Assembly: GCA_023424235.1 (NCBI GenBank)
Contig: JAFAEB010000419.1
Coordinates: 1-5,701, forward strand
Origin: Bacillota bacterium
GTDB taxonomy: Bacteria; Bacillota; Clostridia; Lachnospirales; Lachnospiraceae
DNA: 5,701 nucleotides
Reading direction: 5' to 3'
Shown: piece by piece, positions 1 through 5,389 of the stretch
Layout of the letters: each line of letters opens with the position of its first letter
Position numbering within the stretch: the stretch's first letter is position 1
Position numbers and translations under genes: made by a program
Notes under the pieces: generated by a model
Database searches by the model: none
The model's input: only the letters and a program-made list of their open reading frames with translations
Told to the model about the DNA's origin: nothing

Positions 1-165
1 GTTACCAGCTTTTCTATAAGGAATTCCTAATTTATCAAGTTCCGTCATAATCTTTTCCTGAGTTCTTACTTCCTCTCCGCTTAGTTCTGGATGTTCATGC
101 AAGTCTCTTCTAAATTTAATAATATACTCTTCAATTGATTTTACTTTATCTAATATATTTAACAT
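1..165 (-). CDS. M20-family amidohydrolase/metallopeptidase, N-terminal fragment
   Basis: This is the first 55 codons of a gene that runs off the left edge of the window. The ATG at 165-163 is preceded by a good ribosome-binding site (AGGAAG, about 5-6 bases upstream). The visible protein begins MLNILDKVKSIEEYIIKFRR and continues into RRDLHEHPELSGEE at residues 19-32. That segment is the hallmark N-terminal motif of the M20D amidohydrolases (hippurate hydrolase, N-acyl-amino-acid and N-acetyl-diaminopimelate deacetylase, IAA-amino-acid hydrolase relatives). These are cytoplasmic metal-dependent enzymes that remove the acyl group from N-acylated amino acids or peptides. The metal ligands lie further on and are outside the window, so the substrate cannot be assigned. 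The gene follows the acetyltransferase by 134 bp, with a possible promoter of its own. The family assignment rests on the one motif, but that motif is distinctive. Confidence 0.85.
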   Translation of the reverse strand, partial: MLNILDKVKSIEEYIIKFRRDLHEHPELSGEEVRTQEKIMTELDKLGIPYRKAGN

Positions 166-195
166 ATACTCTTCCTTTCTTGAAATGGTAAATAT

Positions 196-201
196 ATTAT
201 A
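196..201 (-). promoter_or_regulatory. Possible -10 element for the M20 amidohydrolase gene
   Basis: A perfect TATAAT on the minus strand lies about 30 bp upstream of the ATG at 165. No good -35 hexamer sits 16-18 bp further upstream, and the surroundings are so AT-rich that such hexamers arise by chance. No clear terminator separates this gene from the acetyltransferase upstream, so read-through from that operon is also possible. Confidence 0.25.
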
Positions 202-299
202 TCCTATTTAATATCTAAGATTTATTAATTTTTAAAATATCCATAATATTTAGGCTAAACAATAAACCAGGTCTCAATAAATAGATAGAAAAGGGATCT

Positions 300-788
300 T
301 TATTTTGCTCTAAATCTTTGAACCGGTCCATTCCAATTTTCTTTTTTTATTTCTTCGAATTCACCCTGTGTAAAATCATGTATCACATTCCTCCAGAAAA
401 CTTGAGCAGACTTGTTACTATTCATCTGGCCTACTTCCCATACGCCTTGGAACAAATTAAATACATGAAAAGCTACTTTCTTCCCTACACTTTTTCCACG
501 ATATTTCTTCATCACAAAGAATTCAGCAATCGAATAACCGTAGTCATTAAGATCATCTATGTAATAACGACGAATTAGAGCAAATCCTGCAATATTACCA
601 TCTACATAAAACAGAAAAGAATGACGCCCTTCTTCTGTCCAATAGCAATCTAAATGATTGTATCCATATAATCCATCCGGACCAACATCATAGGGCCCAA
701 ATTCCGTGAAATCATAGATATATAGCTCTAAAAGATTTTTTATTACTAATTTTTTATCAATTGATACTTCTTCAATTAAAATATCCAT
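300..788 (-). CDS. GNAT family N-acetyltransferase (COG5628-like)
   Basis: A 162-residue cytoplasmic acetyltransferase that would transfer an acetyl group from acetyl-CoA to an amine; the acceptor is unknown. The acetyl-CoA-binding region is visible as AEFFVMKKYRGKSVGKKVA (about residues 88-106): a hydrophobic beta strand, then R97-G98-K99-S100-V101-G102, matching the [QR]xxGx[GA] loop of GNAT proteins except that Ser100 replaces the usual middle Gly. Upstream are VDGNIAGFALI (62-72), the central beta hairpin, and LDCYW (46-50). This arrangement recalls the predicted acetyltransferases of COG5628. The start is placed at the ATG at 788-786 because GGGAGG ends 6 bases before it. An in-frame GTG at 815 would add 9 residues but has no ribosome-binding site. 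The gene begins 32 bp after the stop of the transglutaminase-like lipoprotein with no terminator between them, so the two are probably co-transcribed. No clear terminator follows it. Confidence 0.85.
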   Translation of the reverse strand: MDILIEEVSIDKKLVIKNLLELYIYDFTEFGPYDVGPDGLYGYNHLDCYWTEEGRHSFLFYVDGNIAGFALIRRYYIDDLNDYGYSIAEFFVMKKYRGKSVGKKVAFHVFNLFQGVWEVGQMNSNKSAQVFWRNVIHDFTQGEFEEIKKENWNGPVQRFRAK

Positions 789-820
789 TCTAATCCTCCC
801 AATCCTTTGTATCACAATAT

Positions 821-1630
821 TTATTTGCTGTAGAAAAGTTTAATATCTCTCAAGTAATAATCCATATTAATTGAATATTTACGTTGAAAGATTGTAACTT
901 CTTTTCCATCTTCAGGGACGTACATTACATTTATAAAATTTCCATCTACGTTTTTATAAGATGAATCTAAATAATATAAATATGGCTCAATCCATTGAAT
1001 GTAATCTTTATCTGTAGCATTGTAAACATTATTAACCCAATTAATATAGAGCTTAGAATCTATTTTTCTAATTGCCTCTCCAAACTCATAAGCATTTAAT
1101 GGTGTATCACCTATCATAGGAATAGCACCCCACTGTGCATCTATAAAAACCCACTTTTGAATATCATCTAAATATACTTCACATCCAACATGGCCTGCAC
1201 CATATTCTTCTGTTTCTACCGTTTTCATTTTGAGATTCAAATTTCTGCTGTCAAGTCCTTGGGCTTGTAAACATCCACTAACTACGGTTCCATATTCAAC
1301 GCATCTATACTGTTGTCCATGATTTACTACTTGATCTAAAATAAATAAAGGATCACTTTTTTTTGGCACATTCTCTCCATCATGTTGCCAGAGACCAGAA
1401 ACCCATTTTGTAATCGTCAACACTTTTTCATAGTCAGACTTACAGTCTTTCGTTAAATCTTCTAAATTATATGTAGCTTTTAAATCCATTAGGTAATCAT
1501 TTGGATATGAACACCATGTTTGAAAGTCAACAAGTCCCCCATCCATTACTTGACCCCTTTCTTTTACACCACATGCTGTCAATAAGGCTACACTTAGAAG
1601 TGTAGTTATTGATATAATTAATTTTTTCAT
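821..1630 (-). CDS. Transglutaminase-like domain lipoprotein
   Basis: A 269-residue protein predicted to be exported and lipid-anchored on the outer face of the membrane. Residues 1-19 form a lipoprotein signal peptide (MKK, hydrophobic stretch, lipobox LTAC) with Cys20 as the lipidated residue. The centre matches a transglutaminase-like cysteine protease/peptidase fold: Cys110 in QQYRCVEYGTVVSGC, then LQAQGLDSRNL, as in the usual GxCxExA...LxAxGLxxR pattern, then His147 in GAGHVGCEVYLDD and Asp164 in KWVFIDAQWG. These give the expected Cys-His-Asp order. Bacterial members are proteases, cross-linkers or catalytically silent scaffolds, so the actual reaction is not predictable. The start is supported by GGAGAAGTGA just upstream. 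The gene is the first of a probable two-gene operon with the acetyltransferase. The region after residue 195 is rich in Tyr and Trp (for example DYIQWIEPYLYYLDSSY) and is unassigned. Confidence 0.85.
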   Translation of the reverse strand: MKKLIISITTLLSVALLTACGVKERGQVMDGGLVDFQTWCSYPNDYLMDLKATYNLEDLTKDCKSDYEKVLTITKWVSGLWQHDGENVPKKSDPLFILDQVVNHGQQYRCVEYGTVVSGCLQAQGLDSRNLNLKMKTVETEEYGAGHVGCEVYLDDIQKWVFIDAQWGAIPMIGDTPLNAYEFGEAIRKIDSKLYINWVNNVYNATDKDYIQWIEPYLYYLDSSYKNVDGNFINVMYVPEDGKEVTIFQRKYSINMDYYLRDIKLFYSK

Positions 1631-1739
1631 ATAATATCACTTCTCCATCATTTATTTAATTAATAATATAATAAATCATGCATCTTACCTATTAAACCTT
1701 GAATACTCATAATCCTATATAAAACTGGAATTTAAAGAC

Positions 1740-1768
1740 ATTGTAAACTATTTAGTCTCATTTTACAA
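1740..1768 (-). promoter_or_regulatory. Candidate sigma-A promoter for the lipoprotein/acetyltransferase operon
   Basis: On the minus strand TTGTAA (1768-1763) and TACAAT (1745-1740) are separated by 17 bp, with 4/6 and 5/6 matches to consensus. The implied leader of about 100 bases precedes the ATG at 1630. The two hexamers overlap a 7-bp inverted repeat (TTGTAAA ... TTTACAA, 1741-1747 and 1762-1768). That could be an operator or chance in AT-rich DNA. It lies just downstream of the terminator of the preceding gene, which fits a fresh transcription start. Confidence 0.3.
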
Positions 1769-1778
1769 TATTTACATT

Positions 1779-1817
1779 AAAAACTACCAATCGAGTGTGA
1801 TTACTAAATTGGTAGTT
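1779..1817 (-). terminator. Rho-independent terminator after the TPR regulator remnant
   Basis: A perfect 10-bp stem (AACTACCAAT at 1782-1791 pairing with ATTGGTAGTT at 1808-1817) encloses a 16-base loop. Read on the minus strand, it ends in TTTTT before AATG. It lies about 30 bp after the stop of the TPR gene. The U tract is short and the loop long, so termination may be incomplete. Confidence 0.6.
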
Positions 1818-1846
1818 ATGCAAATTTTCAATTCGTAACATTCATC

Positions 1847-2770
1847 TTATATTGAAATCATATTATAAAGTTCAACAAACTCTGTTCTCTCTCTAATAGG
1901 TTCAAAAATAGAATCATTTAGTATAACCTTTGCTTGATTCTTCATCGCATTCTTATAGCTATCTAACGAAGAGTCACAATCAAGTAGATTGAATACTCTG
2001 GATGTGTACTTCTTTTTTTGAGAAGACTCTTTTATGTTCAATATTAATTGAACATATTTTTTTAGGTATTCTATGCATTTATCATAATGTTTTAAAGTCG
2101 CGTAAACTTTTGCGCAATCATAGTTTATCTGGGACTTTGCGTCAACAAGGCTATGATAATCTTTACTTTCAAAAACAAGGTCAATCATATTATTTGCAAG
2201 ATTAAGATAGTACAAAGCATCTTCACAACTTCCTTTCATTCTGCTAAGCTCTGCTAGATGCATTATTCTACTTGTTATTTTTTCCACTGAAGTAAAAATA
2301 TTTTGCTGACATCTTTTAATCCTCTCGTCTCCACTTAGTATATAAATCATAATATCATCTGTAACGGGTATACTATTTGCCATTTCAATAGCCTTATCCT
2401 GCTCTCCACACATACAGTAAGAAATTGCAAGTCCACGCCTTGCTTTATACCTTAATTCATCATTATTACATTCCCTTAGTACTGTATTACACTTTGCAAT
2501 GCTTTCCCATAGAAGAGAATCTTCCTTGATGTCCATTTCCTTATACCGATTCCTCAAGGTTGTAGCAAGCTTAATCATGAGCTCATAACTCCTTGGATAC
2601 TGTTCAAGTCCATCCCTTAGAAGCTCTTCAGCTTCCTTAAGTTGATTACCTATACATAAAAGGTTTACTTTCTGTGAGATTTCATTTATTACTTTGGTAG
2701 GTGGCTTGTTATCTATCCCAAATAGTACATCCAAGGTCACACCAAGAATACTTGCAATCTTAGGTAGTAA
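1847..2770 (-). pseudogene. XRE-type regulator lacking its helix-turn-helix; TPR region remains
   Basis: The reading frame closes at 1847 and is open up to a TGA at 2831-2833. The longest standard-start ORF begins at a GTG at 2740 (297 codons), but that GTG has no ribosome-binding site. The same frame upstream of it encodes LLPKIASILGV (2738-2770) directly joined to TLDVLFGID. This is the last helix of the XRE DNA-binding domain and the linker typical of clostridial XRE regulators with TPR repeats. The preceding 55 or so residues, including the recognition helix, are absent: upstream DNA has stops in the frame and carries a terminator-like hairpin. The remaining protein is a run of paired helices fitting tetratricopeptide repeats (about 26-57, 97-125, 165-190, 205-235, counting from the GTG) and ends in the IFEPIRERTEFVELYNM type tail seen in this family. 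I infer a 5'-truncated gene. Because the remaining 297 codons carry no stop or frameshift, the loss may be recent, or a TPR-only protein may still be made. It could equally be annotated as a CDS at 1847-2740. Confidence 0.6.
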
Positions 2771-2794
2771 AGCACACTTAGCCTTCCTTTCATC

Positions 2795-2838
2795 ATAAAA
2801 ATATACCCTCGATATGTACTTATAGACACATCAAGGGT
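2795..2838 (-). terminator. Terminator-like hairpin after the 222-residue gene
   Basis: On the minus strand ACCCTTGATGTG (2838-2827) pairs over 12 positions with CATATCGAGGGT (2816-2805), with two G-U wobbles in the RNA and a 10-base loop. It is followed by ATATTTTTAT. This fits a rho-independent terminator for the gene ending at 2941, about 100 bp upstream. It lies immediately before, and in part inside, the open frame leading into the TPR regulator remnant, so it may also keep that remnant silent. Confidence 0.6.
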
Positions 2839-2858
2839 TACAACTAATTATTATTAAC

Positions 2859-2871
2859 TTTTACGGTAAAA
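2859..2871. repeat. 13-bp palindrome TTTTAC-G-GTAAAA
   Basis: Six-base perfect arms flank a single central base. The site lies in the 197-bp gap between the 222-residue gene and the regulator remnant. XRE regulators often bind short palindromes close to their own gene, so this could be a left-over operator. It is short enough in AT-rich DNA that chance is also plausible. A second small hairpin, TAGGA-AAG-TCCTA, sits at 2908-2920. Confidence 0.25.
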
Positions 2872-2940
2872 CGCAGTATTTCATAGCTTCACTTTATTTA
2901 TAGATATTAGGAAAGTCCTAGACAAACCGTTATCATGTTA

Positions 2941-3609
2941 TCATGTTAAAGGAACATCTATTGTATTATACAAATAATCAGTTATGCGCTCTGTAGCTGC
3001 AATCATGAAGGTAGAAATATTCTTTCTTAACATCATGCCATTCTGAAATACCTCTGTAAACAATACATATCCTTTCTCTGGAGTAACAAGACTGATTCCC
3101 TTATATCCTAATACCATGATATCATCGATATTTCTAGTATTAGAAGTAATAATCGGATCCGAAATCCATAATTGATTTATATGCATTCGTCCATTATTAG
3201 GATCGTTTGGATTTAATGAAAGTACATTAAACCTACACAAGAAAAAGTCATCTAAAGGAGTTGTAACTTTTGATACAATCTTTGTGTTTACCAACTCTCC
3301 ATACTTATTAAGAGTTCTTGCAAGTAAATTCTTTGCTTCTAAAATTACTTTTCTTGTTACAAGATTAAATACTAGCAAATATTCTTCGGTAGTTGAGTAG
3401 CCCTGAGTAAGTTCTCCACTAATCGTAGATAAGGAAACCGTTGAAGGAATTCCATTATTGCTTCCTAAATCTGCTGTACATTGTTGTTTTGCTTCTAACT
3501 TTTTAATATCTATATAATCAACATCTTCTGTCTCAGGTAGTAGTATTACAATTTTACCTTTTGGCATTGTAAATTCTACTTTTTTTACATTTCCTTTTAA
3601 TTCTGACAA
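2941..3609 (-). CDS. Unrecognised protein, 222 residues
   Basis: I do not recognise this protein. Its start is a TTG at 3609-3607, supported by AAGGTG seven bases upstream and by a promoter 32 bp upstream; the first internal ATG (residue 15) has no comparable site. There is no signal peptide or membrane segment, so it is probably cytoplasmic. The N-terminus is beta-rich (VKKVEFTMPKGKIVILLPE, residues 8-26) and acidic (TEDVDYIDI). A Ser/Thr-rich stretch follows (about 56-73), then alternating strands and helices such as YLLVFNLVTRKVILEAKNLL (77-96). A central segment, LNPNDPNNGRMHINQLWISDP, is unusually rich in Asn, Pro and Asp, as in an exposed loop. The C-terminus (about 190-217) forms a likely helix ending DYLYNTIDVPLT. 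It appears monocistronic, with a terminator-like hairpin downstream. An 8-bp tandem duplication spans the TGA stop. Coding is supported by length, start signals and an unbroken frame; function is unknown. Confidence 0.75.
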   Translation of the reverse strand: MSELKGNVKKVEFTMPKGKIVILLPETEDVDYIDIKKLEAKQQCTADLGSNNGIPSTVSLSTISGELTQGYSTTEEYLLVFNLVTRKVILEAKNLLARTLNKYGELVNTKIVSKVTTPLDDFFLCRFNVLSLNPNDPNNGRMHINQLWISDPIITSNTRNIDDIMVLGYKGISLVTPEKGYVLFTEVFQNGMMLRKNISTFMIAATERITDYLYNTIDVPLT

Positions 3610-3641
3610 TATAACACACCTTCAAATGATTATTACCATAT

Positions 3642-3670
3642 ATTATATGTTAATCACGGAAATGTGACAC
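3642..3670 (-). promoter_or_regulatory. Probable sigma-A promoter for the 222-residue gene
   Basis: On the minus strand GTGTCA (3670-3665; 4/6 match to TTGACA) and a perfect TATAAT (3647-3642) are separated by 17 bp. The -10 lies 32 bp upstream of the TTG start, leaving a short leader that contains the AAGGTG ribosome-binding site. This is the best-placed promoter in the window. Confidence 0.5.
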
Positions 3671-3728
3671 AAATCGACATATCACCACACTATATATTTA
3701 ATTTATCTTTCTAACCAACTAATCTATA

Positions 3729-3839
3729 TCAGTGCATCTTGTTTAAGTGCTGCATTTCTTCTTCAATCTTTTGAAGAAGTTCTCAAGATAAGTATGAGTC
3801 AAGATAGCTAATTGCTTGCTCTAAATAAGCAATTCTTAC
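3729..3839 (-). other. Possible relic of a small helical protein, with two hairpins
   Basis: One minus-strand frame of this spacer reads AYLEQAISYLDSYLS, a TGA (3783-3785), then ELLQKIEEEMQHLNKMH and a TGA (3729-3731). The composition on both sides of the internal stop is amphipathic and coding-like, so this may be the tail of a small coiled-coil protein broken by a single nonsense change. No start codon or ribosome-binding site is visible upstream, since the frame runs into the lipoprotein gene. Two perfect hairpins lie here: CTTCTTCAA/TTGAAGAAG (3758-3766, 3771-3779, 4-base loop) and AATTGCTT/AAGCAATT (3810-3817, 3827-3834, 9-base loop). Neither is followed by a T tract, so they are weak terminator candidates for the lipoprotein gene ending at 3848. 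The similarity to coding may be chance. Confidence 0.25.
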
Positions 3840-3847
3840 AATATGAA

Positions 3848-4987
3848 TTATTTTAATAATTCAATTAATTCATATACTCTTTCTCTAGTAAGTTCTGCAC
3901 CCTTTAAGAATTCTATCATCGGTTGGATGCTACCACCTTCATATTCAGAGCCTGCTTTTTTAATCTCATTTTCTTTCTTCGTAATCCATTCCTTTTGTAC
4001 TGTTGTTAATTTAGCCATTGCATCTTTATCTAAAGTATCTTTTAAGTATCCCCATATTTTATTGATTTCATCATCCCATAATGTATAGATATCTTTTGCT
4101 AAGAAATTCATTTCAGATTGATTTAACTCTTCATTTGTTAGTCGATTATTCATCTCCACATATTGTTCTTCAACGAATGCAACTTCTGCTGTAATATCTG
4201 CTGCTGTGATTTCTTCCTCTATTTCATCAATTGCATAGCTAGAAAATCCGCTTTCTGTCTCAATATTGTACAAACCATAAAATGGTAAAAATTCTTCTTT
4301 CCCATCATTTGGCTCAATAAAAGCAATCCAACTTAAAAAATCCTCAGGCAATTCTTTTAATGGAGCTTGTGTTGTATAGATATATATTTCTTTTGCATCA
4401 TTTAAACCATATGGTTCACTATAAATATATTTGATTCCATCAATAATTTCTTCACTTCCAACTTCTTTCTCAAGTTTAATAGACTCAATTGACATGGAAT
4501 AAGTATAATCATTTACTTTCTTTGGTGTTGTGAATTTACCTTCAAATGTAGACGAATAATTAGTTCCGTTTGGATAACCTTGTCCAGTATCCCCCATATC
4601 AGAATCAGAATAATATCCTTTAAAAGTTCCATCTTCATAGATATTTAATATCGTTTGCCATGCACCAGCTCCACTAGAAAATACAAATTGATGCTTTGAT
4701 AATTCTGAAAAATCAATAGAAGCTTCCTCACTGTTCTCTACTTCTATTGGAGTAACTTCAGCTACATTTGATTCCTCTACTTCTGTAATCTCATTATTTG
4801 TTATTTCACTATCATTCAATTGAACAGTCTCTCCATTTACATTATTTACAGTTCTATCCTTACTCTGACAACCTGTAAATAATACCACCGTGCTACTGAC
4901 TGCTATAAATAATATAAATTTACTTTTATAAATAACTCTATTTAACTTTTTTATTTTTATATTAAATATTGAGAATTTCTTTTTCAT
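3848..4987 (-). CDS. Lipoprotein with C-terminal LprI/DUF1311-type domain
   Basis: A 379-residue exported lipoprotein. The N-terminus is unusually long and basic (about 23 residues with nine Lys and two Arg), followed by a hydrophobic stretch and the lipobox FTGC with Cys40 as the lipid anchor. AAGGAG seven bases before the ATG supports this start. Residues 41-95 are an acidic, Glu/Asn/Val/Thr-rich spacer, probably crossing the cell wall. Residues about 98-250 form a beta-rich domain beginning HQFVFSSGAGAWQTILNIYE, with a DSDMGDTGQGYPNGT loop at 128-142; I have a general impression of this block from other clostridial lipoproteins but cannot name it. Residues about 272-379 match the LprI (DUF1311) pattern: YVEMNNRL, LxxVQKEWIxxKENE (327-341), GGS (351-353) and a final LTRERVYELIELL. 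In Mycobacterium, LprI inhibits host lysozyme; in Firmicutes the role of the domain is largely unknown. It appears monocistronic, between a strong upstream terminator and an intergenic spacer. Confidence 0.82.
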   Translation of the reverse strand: MKKKFSIFNIKIKKLNRVIYKSKFILFIAVSSTVVLFTGCQSKDRTVNNVNGETVQLNDSEITNNEITEVEESNVAEVTPIEVENSEEASIDFSELSKHQFVFSSGAGAWQTILNIYEDGTFKGYYSDSDMGDTGQGYPNGTNYSSTFEGKFTTPKKVNDYTYSMSIESIKLEKEVGSEEIIDGIKYIYSEPYGLNDAKEIYIYTTQAPLKELPEDFLSWIAFIEPNDGKEEFLPFYGLYNIETESGFSSYAIDEIEEEITAADITAEVAFVEEQYVEMNNRLTNEELNQSEMNFLAKDIYTLWDDEINKIWGYLKDTLDKDAMAKLTTVQKEWITKKENEIKKAGSEYEGGSIQPMIEFLKGAELTRERVYELIELLK

Positions 4988-5067
4988 CTGCTTACTCCTT
5001 GCATTTATATATTTTTTACTTATTCATTGTTATTCGCATATATAACAACATGTTCTTTACTCTTTAT

Positions 5068-5095
5068 ATTCTAACAATAATAATTTAAATATCAA
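5068..5095 (-). promoter_or_regulatory. Candidate proximal promoter for the LprI-type lipoprotein
   Basis: On the minus strand TTGATA (5095-5090) and TAGAAT (5073-5068) are separated by 16 bp, each a 5/6 match to the sigma-A consensus. The leader to the ATG at 4987 would be about 75 bases. The region is very AT-rich, so this is a candidate only. Confidence 0.35.
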
Positions 5096-5189
5096 CAATA
5101 TATTGGATACTTAAAGTAAACTTAATAGAATTGTAAGAAGATAAATATATCTTTAATTTTATGCAATAGGTTCTTAATACTTTTATTAA

Positions 5190-5219
5190 ATTATAGTATA
5201 CGCATCTTTTGGTGGACAA
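5190..5219 (-). promoter_or_regulatory. Candidate distal promoter for the LprI-type lipoprotein
   Basis: A perfect TATAAT (5195-5190, minus strand) lies 18 bp downstream of TTGTCC (5219-5214; 4/6 match). The -35 hexamer overlaps the end of the terminator T tract of the upstream gene, so transcription could restart right after it terminates. The leader would be about 180 bases long. Confidence 0.35.
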
Positions 5220-5264
5220 AAAAAACATACTATGTGGTGTAATGACACCACACAGTATGCCTTT
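5218..5264 (-). terminator. Strong rho-independent terminator, possibly bidirectional
   Basis: A 15-position stem (5226-5240 with 5245-5259) closes a 4-base loop. The one irregular position (5232/5253) is a G-U wobble in minus-strand RNA and an A-C mismatch in plus-strand RNA. On the minus strand it is followed by eight T residues (5225-5218), making it the terminator of the cotransporter-type gene ending at 5390. On the plus strand it is followed by CCTTTTTG, so it could also stop transcription in that direction, although no plus-strand gene is seen to need it. Confidence 0.85.
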
Positions 5265-5389
5265 TTGCTGGTTTAATACAATGAAAAATCCAAAGAACTA
5301 ACCTAGCAATGTATATTGTTCCATTTCCCTAATTTCTGAGAAATTATAAGTCAGTCCTCACTATAAAACCAATCATAAACTGATCTACC

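Larger units (their letters stand above)
4988..5389. other. 402-bp intergenic region: terminator plus promoters, no gene
   Basis: No credible coding frame occurs here. From the right, it holds a 7-bp hairpin (5330-5346, 3-base loop), the strong hairpin terminator at 5218-5264, and two candidate promoters for the lipoprotein gene. It also holds a 7-bp inverted repeat TTGTTAT/ATAACAA (5027-5033, 5042-5048) in the presumed leader. If the distal promoter is used the leader is about 180 bases long, but I do not recognise a riboswitch or other known RNA element in it. Confidence 0.6.

Noticed and set aside
318..578. Plus-strand open frame of 86 codons
   Set aside because: It lies wholly inside the acetyltransferase gene in the opposite direction, has no convincing ribosome-binding site, and its protein has no recognisable pattern; it is a shadow frame.
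786..815. GTG at 815 as the start of the acetyltransferase
   Set aside because: No ribosome-binding site precedes it, and the strong GGGAGG site lies between it and the ATG at 788, exactly spaced for the ATG.
2002..2205. Plus-strand open frame of 67 codons
   Set aside because: It is antisense to the TPR region, which has clear family features, and it has no support of its own.
3843..4088. Plus-strand open frame of 81 codons
   Set aside because: It is antisense to the LprI-type domain of the lipoprotein gene; its hydrophobic look comes from reading AT-rich codons backwards.
4988..5185. Riboswitch or structured leader in front of the lipoprotein
   Set aside because: The leader is long if the distal promoter is used, but it is almost all A and T and shows only one 7-bp inverted repeat; no known aptamer core is recognisable.
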